Source: CAZAXU01 sp964489245 (GTDB taxonomy: Bacteria > Bacteroidota > Bacteroidia > Flavobacteriales > Flavobacteriaceae). From it: a DNA stretch of 14,089 bases. Each line of letters starts with the position of its first letter. The stretch's first letter is position 1. The position numbers were made by a program, and so were the translations under genes. Shown here in pieces: positions 1 to 7,375 of the stretch. The notes beneath the pieces were generated by a model. That model saw only the letters and a program-made list of their open reading frames with translations. It was not told the origin of the DNA and did not search any database. The stretch covers positions 1 to 14,089 of the forward strand of contig CAZAXU010000048.1 of assembly GCA_964489245.1 (NCBI GenBank), given 5' to 3'.

Positions 1-24
1 CGCCTTTTTCCTTTAAATTTCCCC

Positions 25-555
25 CTATTTCTCCAACTCGTGCCGATAGCCTTTTTTTGTCATGATTTGCAACAAATCACTTTCAATGCTTTGCATGGGA
101 TATTCAATAATTCGCCCGATATCTTTTCCTTTTTCATAAACAATAATTGTGGGAACTCTTTGCAAATGATATGCTTTTCCTAAATCGGTTTTCCCATACT
201 TTCTGGGCAGCGTATATATTGTCAGTCTATTGATGTTTTTATAACCCGCCGCATCTAAAACCTTGAAAAAAACGGGCACCTGCTCTTGACTATCGCCACA
301 CCAAGTTCCCATCAGAACGATGAATTTGAAATTATTGATCAAAGGTTTCAATTTTGAAATGCTGTTTTTTTCAGGCTGATAATCCTGATAATTTTTGTCA
401 AACCATTGATTATATGGTGCTTGTTTTAAATCAGACCGATGTGCTTTTCCCACCAAAATTGGTTTTTCTCTATAGGTTTCCGTATGCAATTTATCGGAGG
501 CGCAAGACCAAAATAAAATTGACAAAACGAAAATGATAAAATATCTTGTTTTCAT
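25..555 (-). CDS. thioredoxin-fold lipoprotein with single-cysteine WCGDS motif
   Basis: A 176-residue protein. A hydrophobic N-terminal segment (residues 5-17) ends at Cys18 in FWSC, a loose lipobox, so it is probably a lipoprotein facing the periplasm. The rest reads as a thioredoxin fold: a beta strand leading into W85-C86-G87-D88-S89, then a helix, then the cis-proline loop RVPT with P135. The second redox cysteine is replaced by Ser89, so it cannot form the usual CxxC disulfide; a mixed-disulfide or monothiol role is possible but inferred. An upstream ATG at 591 would place 12 extra residues before the signal peptide and lies upstream of a TAnnTTTG element at 571-578, so the ATG at 555 is chosen. 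The gene is divergent from glmM. Fold confident, exact function unknown. Confidence 0.82.
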   Translation of the reverse strand: MKTRYFIIFVLSILFWSCASDKLHTETYREKPILVGKAHRSDLKQAPYNQWFDKNYQDYQPEKNSISKLKPLINNFKFIVLMGTWCGDSQEQVPVFFKVLDAAGYKNINRLTIYTLPRKYGKTDLGKAYHLQRVPTIIVYEKGKDIGRIIEYPMQSIESDLLQIMTKKGYRHELEK

Positions 556-570
556 GATAATGCTTTTGGA

Positions 571-578
571 CAAATTTA
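571..578 (-). promoter_or_regulatory. TAnnTTTG -7 element for the thioredoxin-fold lipoprotein
   Basis: Read on the minus strand this is TAAATTTG, a full match to the Bacteroidota -7 consensus TAnnTTTG. It lies 15 bases before the ATG at 555, which implies a very short leader. I see no convincing TTG at the -33 distance. Confidence 0.5.
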
Positions 579-601
579 GTGAAATAATCATGAATAGTTG
601 T

Positions 602-609
602 TATATTTG
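602..609 (+). promoter_or_regulatory. TAnnTTTG -7 element for the glmM unit
   Basis: TATATTTG matches TAnnTTTG exactly and sits 26 bases before the glmM ATG. Its last base is the first base of a possible upstream GTG start, which argues that the longer reading frame is not translated. The -33 TTG is not clear. Confidence 0.55.
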
Positions 610-635
610 TGTGCTACAATTTAGAAAATAAAAAT

Positions 636-2021
636 ATGAGTCTAATCAAAAGTATTTCAGGTATTCGCGGAACCATTGGCGGGAAGCCTGCCAACAATCT
701 GACCCCGTTAGATACCGTTCAATTTGCTTCTGCCTACGGCACTTGGTTGAAAGATAAATTTCCTGACAAAAAACTAAAAGTTTGTGTTGGGCGCGATGCG
801 CGCATCTCAGGACCAATGATTCAAGCTTTGGTGCAAGCCACACTCTCCGGTTTGGGAATTGACGTGATTGATTTAGGACTTTCAACAACTCCAAGCCTTG
901 AAATGGCAGTAATCGGACTGCAAGCAAACGGTGGCATCATTCTGACGGCAAGCCACAATCCGAAACAATGGAATGCCTTGAAACTACTCAATGAAAAAGG
1001 AGAATTTTTATCGGCAAAAGATGGTGAAAAACTATTGAACATCATTGCTGAAAATGATTTTGAATATGCCAATGTGGACAGTCTGGGAACAATCATCAAA
1101 CAACACAACGGATATATCGATGAACATATTGAAAAAATTCTGGCACTAGACGAAGTCAATATAGAAGCCATTAAAAAAAGAAAATTCAAGCTTGCCATTG
1201 ACGCTGTGAACTCCACCGGCGGAATTGCCATTCCTCCGTTATTGGATGCTCTTGGCGTTGCCTATGAATGTATGTATTGCGAACCCAACGGAATTTTTCC
1301 GCATAATCCCGAGCCGCTCGAAAAAAACTTGCAGGATATTATGAATCTCGTCTCAAAATCAAAGGCAGATCTAGGCATTGTTGTAGACCCCGACGTGGAC
1401 AGACTGGCGCTTATCGATGAAAAAGGTCAAATGTTCGGCGAGGAATATACTTTGGTTGCCGCTGCAGATTATGTCTTATCCAAGACCAAAGGCAACACGG
1501 TTTCAAACTTATCATCATCCAGAGCTTTAAAAGATATCTCAGACCGATATGGTGTGCAATACAGCAAAGCCAAAACAGGTGAAGTGAACGTGGTTGAAAA
1601 AATGAAAAAAACACATGCCGTTATCGGCGGAGAAGGAAATGGCGGAGTGATTTTTCCAAAGCTTCATTCCGGTCGAGACTCTTTAGTGGGCATTGCGTTG
1701 ATATTGTCTTTTTTGGCAGAAACAGGAAAAACCTTATCGGCAATCAAACAAACCTATCCGCAATATTATATGAGCAAAAACAAAATGCAGATTGCAGAAA
1801 ATTTTAATTTAGATAAAATCATTCAATATTTTGCTGATAAATATAAAAATGCCGAATTGGATACACAAGACGGACTTCGGGTTGATTTTGAAGATTCATG
1901 GGTGCAAATGAGAAAATCCAATACAGAACCCATTATCAGAATCTATACAGAAGCAAAATCTCAAGAAAAAGCTGATAATTTGGCATCTCAAACCATCAAA
2001 GAACTCAAATCTATTATGTAA
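636..2021 (+). CDS. glmM: phosphoglucosamine mutase
   Basis: Converts glucosamine-6-phosphate to glucosamine-1-phosphate, the step before UDP-GlcNAc in peptidoglycan and lipopolysaccharide synthesis; cytoplasmic. The 461-residue protein has all four alpha-D-phosphohexomutase landmarks in order: the phosphoserine loop TASHNP with Ser106, the Mg-binding loop DPDVDR (251-256), the sugar-binding loop GEGNGG (332-337), and the phosphate-binding loop RKSNTEP (426-432). The N-terminus SISGIRGTIGG is typical of the family. Phosphomannomutase or phosphoglucomutase activity cannot be excluded by motifs alone, but the GlmM-type assignment fits Bacteroidota homologues. The ATG at 636 is preferred over an upstream GTG at 609 because the -7 promoter element overlaps the GTG. 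Its stop overlaps the next start by one base (TAATG). Confidence 0.93.
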   Translation: MSLIKSISGIRGTIGGKPANNLTPLDTVQFASAYGTWLKDKFPDKKLKVCVGRDARISGPMIQALVQATLSGLGIDVIDLGLSTTPSLEMAVIGLQANGGIILTASHNPKQWNALKLLNEKGEFLSAKDGEKLLNIIAENDFEYANVDSLGTIIKQHNGYIDEHIEKILALDEVNIEAIKKRKFKLAIDAVNSTGGIAIPPLLDALGVAYECMYCEPNGIFPHNPEPLEKNLQDIMNLVSKSKADLGIVVDPDVDRLALIDEKGQMFGEEYTLVAAADYVLSKTKGNTVSNLSSSRALKDISDRYGVQYSKAKTGEVNVVEKMKKTHAVIGGEGNGGVIFPKLHSGRDSLVGIALILSFLAETGKTLSAIKQTYPQYYMSKNKMQIAENFNLDKIIQYFADKYKNAELDTQDGLRVDFEDSWVQMRKSNTEPIIRIYTEAKSQEKADNLASQTIKELKSIM

Positions 2022-3502
2022 TGAAACCCAAAGAAATCAATTTGGAAAGCTATTTCCAACAATTCAGAAAAAATATTGTCGGTATTGATAAAACCTTTAC
2101 TTCCGCCTACGGAAAAATGCCAATTGTCTATACGGACTGGACTGCCAGTGGCAGACTATATGCTCCGATTGAAGAAAAAATTGCCGAAGACTTCGGCCCC
2201 TTTGTCGCCAACACACACACAGACACATCCATCACGGGCAGCGTGATGACACTGGCTTATCATGAGGCAAAAAAAATTATCAAAAAACATGTCAATGCAT
2301 CTGATGACGACATTTTTATTCAATCCGGACACGGCATGACCGGAGCCATCAACAAATTGCAACGCATCATGGGATTGAAAATCCATGAAAAATATAAAAA
2401 CCTAATTCAGATTGATGAAAATGAACGCCCGATTGTGTTCGTGACACATATGGAACATCACTCCAACCAAACCTCTTGGCTGGAAACCGTTGCCGACTTG
2501 GAAATCATTCCTCATATTGATGAAAAAAATATTGACTATGATGCTTTTGAACAACTCATCCGAAAATATGAGAGGCGCCGGTTGAAAATAGCATCTGTTT
2601 CCGCTTGCTCCAATGTCACCGGCTTGCAACCTGATTATCACAGAATTGCAAAAATGATTCATCGTGTCAAAGGCTTTTGTTTTGTGGATTTTGCCTGTTC
2701 CGCTCCTTATGTAAAAATTGATATGCATCCAAAAAATGAAAACGAAAAATTGGATGCTATTTTTTTCTCCCCCCATAAGTTTTTGGGAGGTCCCGGAACA
2801 AGCGGCATTTTGATTTTCAGCAAAAACCTATATCACAATCGCATTCCCGACAATCCCGGAGGCGGAACGGTGGTTTGGACAAATCCTTGGAAAGAACATA
2901 AATATTTCAGCGACCCCGAAACACGCGAAGACGGTGGCACACCCGGCTTCTTGCAAGCAATCAAAACAGCTCTCGCCATTCAACTCAAAGAGGCTATGGG
3001 TGTAGAAAATATACAAGAAAGGGAACATGAAATTTTGAATCAGATTCTGCCGGAATTGAAAAAAATTAAAAATCTTCATCTGTTGGCTGATAAATTCACC
3101 GACAGATTGGGTGTGATTTCATTCACAATCGATGGACTTAATTATCATTTAGGCGTAAGAATGCTCAATGATAAATTTGGCATCCAAACTCGTGGCGGTT
3201 GTTCTTGTGCCGGAACTTACGGACATCTTTTGTTGGGTGTCGATCAAGAAAAATCTGAAAAAATTGTCAAAGAAATTGAAAAAGGTGACACGAGAAACAA
3301 GCCGGGATGGATCAGGCTTTCCATTCATCCCACCACCACAGATGAAGAAGTTGCCTATATCATTTCTGCCATCAAAGAACTGGCAACAAAACATCAGGAA
3401 TGGTTTGATGATTATGTATATGTCAATCATGAATATATCCATAAAACTTTTCATCCCCAAGATAAAATAAAAAAAGAATTAAAAAATTGGTTTAAAATAT
3501 GA
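2021..3502 (+). CDS. class V aminotransferase-fold PLP enzyme, cysteine desulfurase-like
   Basis: A 493-residue cytoplasmic fold-type I PLP enzyme. The PLP lysine is Lys253 in SPHK followed by a glycine-rich stretch (FLGGPGTSG), as in NifS/SufS and isopenicillin-N-epimerase-like proteins. An SGHGMTGA segment around residue 107-114 should hold the PLP phosphate. Near the C-terminus, R391-G-G-C394-S-C396 stands where desulfurases and molybdenum-cofactor sulfurases carry their active-site cysteine loop (the latter as GCFC). The two cysteines make sulfur transfer possible, but no isc/suf genes are adjacent and the substrate is not known. It is longer than SufS (about 400 residues). It overlaps glmM by TAATG and the rhomboid gene by ATGA, so the three are probably translationally coupled. 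Confidence 0.85.
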   Translation: MKPKEINLESYFQQFRKNIVGIDKTFTSAYGKMPIVYTDWTASGRLYAPIEEKIAEDFGPFVANTHTDTSITGSVMTLAYHEAKKIIKKHVNASDDDIFIQSGHGMTGAINKLQRIMGLKIHEKYKNLIQIDENERPIVFVTHMEHHSNQTSWLETVADLEIIPHIDEKNIDYDAFEQLIRKYERRRLKIASVSACSNVTGLQPDYHRIAKMIHRVKGFCFVDFACSAPYVKIDMHPKNENEKLDAIFFSPHKFLGGPGTSGILIFSKNLYHNRIPDNPGGGTVVWTNPWKEHKYFSDPETREDGGTPGFLQAIKTALAIQLKEAMGVENIQEREHEILNQILPELKKIKNLHLLADKFTDRLGVISFTIDGLNYHLGVRMLNDKFGIQTRGGCSCAGTYGHLLLGVDQEKSEKIVKEIEKGDTRNKPGWIRLSIHPTTTDEEVAYIISAIKELATKHQEWFDDYVYVNHEYIHKTFHPQDKIKKELKNWFKI

Positions 3503-4149
3503 TTATGGGACTTTCTACAACAATTATTTTGATTATCGTCAATGCAATCTTTACCTATATGGGGTTTCAAGATCAGCATCTTTTTGAAAAATACAAATTC
3601 TCTGTCGGAGGTATTAATCGCGGCGAGTATTATCGAATGATCAGCGGCGCTTTTCTGCATGCAGATTGGAATCATTTTTTCTTTAATATGCTGACACTAT
3701 ATTTTTTTGGTGGATATGTAGAAAGTTATATTGGCACAACAAATTTTTTGTTGGTCTATTTCGGCGGACTGCTGCTCGGACACTATTTGGCTTATCATCT
3801 GCACAAAAATGACGATTGGTATGCCGCCATTGGAAATTCAGCTGCCGTGAATGCCGTGGTATTTTCTGCCATTGCTCTTGAACCCATGATGAAATTATAT
3901 CTGTTTTTTGCCATTCCAATTCCGGGAATCATCTTTGCCATCGGCTATTTATACTATACGAGCATGGGCACGCAAAGTCAAACCAGCAACATTGGTCATG
4001 AAGCCCATTTCGGAGGTGCCATTGCCGGAGTGGCACTGACTATTTTATTGGATTTTTATCATGCCTTTTCCAGACACCCGATGTTGAGCATTTTGCTTAT
4101 TGCCGCATTGGTGGGAGCTTATTTCTATATCAATAATAAAAGAAAATAG
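3499..4149 (+). CDS. rhomboid-family intramembrane serine protease, altered GxSG motif
   Basis: A 216-residue polytopic membrane protein with about six hydrophobic segments, the basic rhomboid core. The oxyanion-hole motif HxxxxHxxxN is intact (H54, H59, N63 in HADWNHFFFN). The catalytic serine loop reads GNSA with Ser114, whereas the family motif is GxSG. The catalytic histidine is probably His170 in HEAHFGG (167-173). Thus the Ser-His dyad is present but the glycine after the serine is alanine. It likely cleaves transmembrane segments of unknown substrates; reduced or absent activity is possible. The start overlaps the PLP-enzyme stop by four bases (ATGA). The gene ends the plus-strand unit and faces a convergent set. 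Confidence 0.87.
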   Translation: MIMGLSTTIILIIVNAIFTYMGFQDQHLFEKYKFSVGGINRGEYYRMISGAFLHADWNHFFFNMLTLYFFGGYVESYIGTTNFLLVYFGGLLLGHYLAYHLHKNDDWYAAIGNSAAVNAVVFSAIALEPMMKLYLFFAIPIPGIIFAIGYLYYTSMGTQSQTSNIGHEAHFGGAIAGVALTILLDFYHAFSRHPMLSILLIAALVGAYFYINNKRK

Positions 4150-4161
4150 TATCAAGGAATT

Positions 4162-4190
4162 TTGTCGAGAGCAAAGAAAAAAATCGACAA
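4162..4190. terminator. inverted repeat between convergent genes, possible bidirectional terminator
   Basis: TTGTCGA at 4162-4168 pairs with TCGACAA at 4184-4190, leaving a 15-base A-rich loop; a wobble and an A-T pair could extend it by two. It lies just after the rhomboid stop and just after the end of the small membrane gene from the other side. No U-tract follows on either strand, so this is not a classical intrinsic terminator. The rest of 4150-4228 shows nothing else. Confidence 0.35.
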
Positions 4191-4228
4191 GACTTGCTAT
4201 GATAATAATATGTTTGACTTGACAATAA

Positions 4229-4396
4229 TTATCGCCATTTCATAAAAAAACGTGCACCGGTCAATATGGATAATATTGCCAAAACATAGTTCTGTATCGG
4301 GGGATTCTTGGGCAGAATCAACAATCCGTAAACAATAATAATCACAACAAACACCAATAAAGATTGAAGCAATAAGATTTTAGTATTTCTGTTCAT
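4229..4396 (-). CDS. small hypothetical membrane protein (55 residues)
   Basis: An open frame of 55 codons plus TAA, starting with an ATG that lies inside the last codons of the M48 protease gene (17-base overlap). It begins MNRNTKILLLQ, has one strongly hydrophobic segment (about residues 7-28), a short polar linker LPKNPP (28-33), a second hydrophobic segment (about 37-50), and a basic tail ending MKWR. This two-helix hairpin with positive ends suggests an inner-membrane protein with both termini in the cytoplasm. The overlap with the gene before it, the reading through most of the otherwise empty convergent gap, and the clean membrane-protein composition support a real gene. I do not recognise the family; it could assist or regulate the protease or be unrelated. 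Confidence 0.62.
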   Translation of the reverse strand: MNRNTKILLLQSLLVFVVIIIVYGLLILPKNPPIQNYVLAILSILTGARFFMKWR

Positions 4397-5624
4397 CTTT
4401 TAAATTTTTTATACGTTGATATAAGGTGGGATGGGAATAGTGCACTCTCACAACCCACGGATGCGGGGTCAAGTTACTTAAATTTTTCTTGCTGAGTTTT
4501 TTTAATCCTGAAATCAGATATTCGGCATGATGAAATTGTTTGGCAAAATCATCTGCTTGATATTCAAATTTTTTGGAGATATAATTGGTCAATAAACCCA
4601 AAAAAAAGGAAATTGGTGCAAACAATAATCCAAAAGCAACCACTCCGATATGAAAAGACGGGTTTTCTGCTCCCAAAGCTTCTGCCAATAATCTATTGTC
4701 GATGAAAATTGATAACAGATAAAGCATAAATCCTGTTGTGATAACAGATAATATCAGATTATAGACAATATGTTTTTTCTTGTAGTGCCCGATTTCATGT
4801 GCCAAAACCGCTGTGACTTCATCTTCTTCCAAATCATCCAACAACGTATCATACAGCACTACTTTCTTTTTCGGACCAAAACCGGAAAAATAAGCATTGG
4901 CTTTTGAAGAACGTTTACTGCCGTCAATCACAAAAATTTTATCCAAATTATAATCGGTCTTCCTTGCCAAAGTCTCGAGTTTGTTTTTCAGGCTTCCTTC
5001 TTCCAAAACTTTTAACTTGTTGAATAGCGGAACAATCAGTGAAGTATAAAACATATTGATAAACACAGAAAAAACAGCAACTAAAACCCAAGCATAGAAC
5101 CAAAAATTTTTTTCCGTTTTTTGATAAAACCAAATGATTATGCCCCCGAGAACCCCTCCGAGTATTATTGACAAAAACAAGGATTTTATTTGGTCTGTAA
5201 AAAATAATGTCTTTGTCGATTTATTGAATCCGTATTTTTCTTCAATTACAAAAGTGTGATAAAAATCAAACGGCAGACCCAAAATTGAACCGGCAACCAA
5301 TAAAATTCCAAAAAAAACCAGCGATTGCAATAGTGAATTTTCTGTCCATTGCCTAGCCAAATAATCTATAAAAGCAAATCCGTTTAAAAACAAGAAAATC
5401 AAAATTCCTATCAGTGAGAGTATTGATGTGAGCAATGAAAAACGATAATTTTCAAACTTATAGTCTTGAGATTTCCGATATTCATCAGCATCAAATAAGT
5501 CTTGGAGCTCTTTTGGCGGAACATCTCTAAAATGTCGAGCATTGAGCCAATCCAGATATTTTTCTACCAAGAATTCGATGACAATAATGCTGATGAAAAT
5601 CAAAAAAACAATCTGTGATGTCAT
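4380..5624 (-). CDS. M48-family CAAX-type (Ste24-like) zinc metalloprotease
   Basis: A 414-residue integral membrane endopeptidase. The zinc site HEIGH lies at 276-280 (ligands His276 and His280, catalytic Glu277), and the third ligand is probably Glu354 in EYQADDF. Hydrophobic helices precede the site (roughly 4-22, 64-90, 98-118, 147-166, 176-200) and follow it (288-308, 327-347), as in M48A/Ste24 enzymes. Segments such as DGSKRSSKANAYFSGFG (234-250) are typical of the family and form part of the substrate groove. Bacteria lack prenylated CAAX proteins in the yeast sense, so the likely role is membrane-protein quality control (inference). The start overlaps the pth stop by four bases (ATGA) and its end overlaps the small membrane gene. 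Confidence 0.93.
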   Translation of the reverse strand: MTSQIVFLIFISIIVIEFLVEKYLDWLNARHFRDVPPKELQDLFDADEYRKSQDYKFENYRFSLLTSILSLIGILIFLFLNGFAFIDYLARQWTENSLLQSLVFFGILLVAGSILGLPFDFYHTFVIEEKYGFNKSTKTLFFTDQIKSLFLSIILGGVLGGIIIWFYQKTEKNFWFYAWVLVAVFSVFINMFYTSLIVPLFNKLKVLEEGSLKNKLETLARKTDYNLDKIFVIDGSKRSSKANAYFSGFGPKKKVVLYDTLLDDLEEDEVTAVLAHEIGHYKKKHIVYNLILSVITTGFMLYLLSIFIDNRLLAEALGAENPSFHIGVVAFGLLFAPISFFLGLLTNYISKKFEYQADDFAKQFHHAEYLISGLKKLSKKNLSNLTPHPWVVRVHYSHPTLYQRIKNLKDEQKY

Positions 5625-6190
5625 TTTTTTGTATTGAATTTATTCATGGTTCGTTGCAATCCTTCTTGTGCAAAGCCTATGACGGCATCTGATGCACGAT
5701 CAATATATTCAGAGAGTTCAGACACTTGCTCTTCTGTCCACCGCCCCAATACATAATCCACTTGCCCGCCTTGCGGATAATCTTTTCCGATGCCGAAACG
5801 CAAACGTGCATATTGTGTTGTGTTGAGTAATTCTTGTATGCTTTTAAGCCCGTTGTGTCCGCCGTCACTCCCCTTTGGACGAATGCGAATTATGCCGAAA
5901 TCCAGATTGACATCATCGGTGAGAATCATCAAATTTTCTTTGAGAATTTTTTCTTTTTCCAACCAATAACGAACGGCTTTACCGCTAAGATTCATAAATG
6001 TAGCCGGTTTCAAAATAAAAAATCTCTTGCCACGATAGTTTCCTACCGCCAAATCGCCATAGCGCTCGGTTTTAAAATTTGTCTTTAGCTTTTCTGCCAG
6101 TTTGTCGGCAATCAAAAAACCGATATTATGACGGGTATATTTATATTCCGTTCCGGGATTTCCAAGCCCTATGACTAAAAACTTTTTCAT
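5621..6190 (-). CDS. pth: peptidyl-tRNA hydrolase
   Basis: Hydrolyses peptidyl-tRNA that drops off ribosomes and so recycles tRNA; cytoplasmic and essential in most bacteria. The 189-residue length is normal. The N-terminal GLGNPG with Asn11, the catalytic His21 in TRHNIGF, the FMNLSG segment, the conserved acidic pair in LTDDVNLDFG, and GSDGGHNGLKSI are all present and in the right order, matching the bacterial Pth family. It lies downstream of pheS with a gap of about 105 bases that contains an inverted repeat but no recognisable -7 element, so it is probably read from the same transcript. Its stop overlaps the protease start by four bases. Confidence 0.97.
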   Translation of the reverse strand: MKKFLVIGLGNPGTEYKYTRHNIGFLIADKLAEKLKTNFKTERYGDLAVGNYRGKRFFILKPATFMNLSGKAVRYWLEKEKILKENLMILTDDVNLDFGIIRIRPKGSDGGHNGLKSIQELLNTTQYARLRFGIGKDYPQGGQVDYVLGRWTEEQVSELSEYIDRASDAVIGFAQEGLQRTMNKFNTKK

Positions 6191-6225
6191 ATCTTATTGT
6201 CAATCAATGTGTTATATTTTGTGAA

Positions 6226-6251
6226 TCGACAATGAATTTTAGTTTTGTCGA
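6226..6251. repeat. TTGTCGA inverted repeat between pheS and pth
   Basis: TCGACAA at 6226-6232 pairs with TTGTCGA at 6245-6251 across a 12-base loop. The heptamer pair is the same as at 4162-4190, and the 11-mer TTTTGTCGAGA is identical at both places, but the arm order is reversed. It may be a processing or attenuation hairpin or a degenerate intergenic palindrome. The remaining gap holds nothing else I can name. Confidence 0.4.
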
Positions 6252-6295
6252 GACTTGAGAGATGTGATACCAAATCATTTTTTTGATAAAACGAA

Positions 6296-7315
6296 TTAGA
6301 CAATCGATTTAAACTGTTCCAAAAAACGCATGTCGTTTTCATAAAACATTCTGATATCCGGAATTTGATATAGCAGCATGGCAATTCTTTCAATTCCCAT
6401 TCCAAAGGCAAAGCCCGAGTATTGTTCCGCATCAATCTTCATATTGCCGAGCACATTCGGATCCACCATTCCACAGCCCATGATTTCCAACCATCCGGTT
6501 CCTTTGGTGATTCGATAATCTGTCTCTGTTTCCAATCCCCAATAAATATCTACTTCTGCACTGGGTTCCGTAAACGGAAAATATGACGGACGCAAACGTA
6601 TTTTCGATTTTCCGAACATTTCTTCGGTAAAATATAACAAAGTTTGTTTCAAATCGGCAAAAGAAACTCCTTTGTCGATATAGAGACCTTCCACTTGATG
6701 AAAAATGCAATGTGAACGCGCAGAAATATCTTCATTGCGATATACACGCCCGGGAGAAATTGTTCTGATGGGTGGTTGATGTGTTTCCATATATCTTGTT
6801 TGCACGGAAGAGGTATGTGTTCTGAGCAACCAATCCGGATTTTGCTGTAAAAAGAAAGTATCTTGCATATCGCGTGCAGGATGATATTCCGGCAAATTCA
6901 AGGCGGTAAAATTATGCCAGTCGTCTTCAATTTCCGGTCCTTCAGACACATTGAAACCTATACGTTTAAAAACATCTATGATATCATTTTTCACAATGGA
7001 TATTGGATGCCTGCTACCAATTTCAACCGGATATCCCGGACGGGTTAAGTCTTGCTTTTCAGATGATTCTCCTGCGTTGTCTTCCAGTTGTTTCTTGAGT
7101 GTATTCACTTTTTCCATGGCTGCTTGCTTAAGCATATTTATTTTTTGCCCAAACAATTTTTTTTCTTCATTCGGCACATTCTTAAACTCGGCAAAAAGCT
7201 GATTAAGCACTCCTTTCTTACTGATAAACTTGATTCTGAAATCATCGACTTCTTTCAGGCTTTTGGCTCTAAAAGCTTTTACTTCTTCCAAATATCGGTC
7301 TATTTTTTTAATCAT
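6296..7315 (-). CDS. pheS: phenylalanine--tRNA ligase alpha subunit
   Basis: Catalytic subunit of the (alpha-beta)2 class IIc synthetase that charges tRNA-Phe. The 339-residue protein begins with a helical, charged arm (about 1-80) that in the family contacts tRNA as a coiled coil. The catalytic domain has motif 2 (PGRVYRNEDISARSHCIFHQVEG, spread over 188-210), the phenylalanine-pocket segment FPFTEPSAEVDI (246-257), GCGMV (280-284), and motif 3 FGMGIERIA (304-312). pheT, the beta subunit, is not in this window; in Bacteroidota the two genes are commonly separate. It follows gldC after about 60 bases and precedes pth. No -7 element is visible directly upstream, so co-transcription with gldBC is likely. 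Confidence 0.97.
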   Translation of the reverse strand: MIKKIDRYLEEVKAFRAKSLKEVDDFRIKFISKKGVLNQLFAEFKNVPNEEKKLFGQKINMLKQAAMEKVNTLKKQLEDNAGESSEKQDLTRPGYPVEIGSRHPISIVKNDIIDVFKRIGFNVSEGPEIEDDWHNFTALNLPEYHPARDMQDTFFLQQNPDWLLRTHTSSVQTRYMETHQPPIRTISPGRVYRNEDISARSHCIFHQVEGLYIDKGVSFADLKQTLLYFTEEMFGKSKIRLRPSYFPFTEPSAEVDIYWGLETETDYRITKGTGWLEIMGCGMVDPNVLGNMKIDAEQYSGFAFGMGIERIAMLLYQIPDIRMFYENDMRFLEQFKSIV

Positions 7316-7375
7316 ATTTCTAAAATATTTTGTCCAAAATCAGAAGTAGGAAAATATTACTTCCGGAATTTGAAA

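Noticed and set aside
821..1231. 136-codon open frame on the minus strand
   Set aside because: Opposite glmM, including the phosphoserine-loop coding region; low-complexity product, so a shadow.
2211..2228. CA-rich run resembling a microsatellite inside the PLP-enzyme gene
   Set aside because: It encodes NTHTDTS in frame, a segment that looks conserved in the family, and is too short and interrupted to be a convincing phase-variable tract.
6187..6435. 82-codon open frame across the pheS-pth gap
   Set aside because: It begins in another frame of pheS and its gap part has no protein-like character or start context; the gap is better explained as non-coding.
7343..7363. GAAGTA/TACTTC inverted repeat between gldC and pheS
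   Set aside because: Six-base AT-rich arms with a nine-base loop; too weak to call an attenuator, and no leader peptide rich in phenylalanine is seen.
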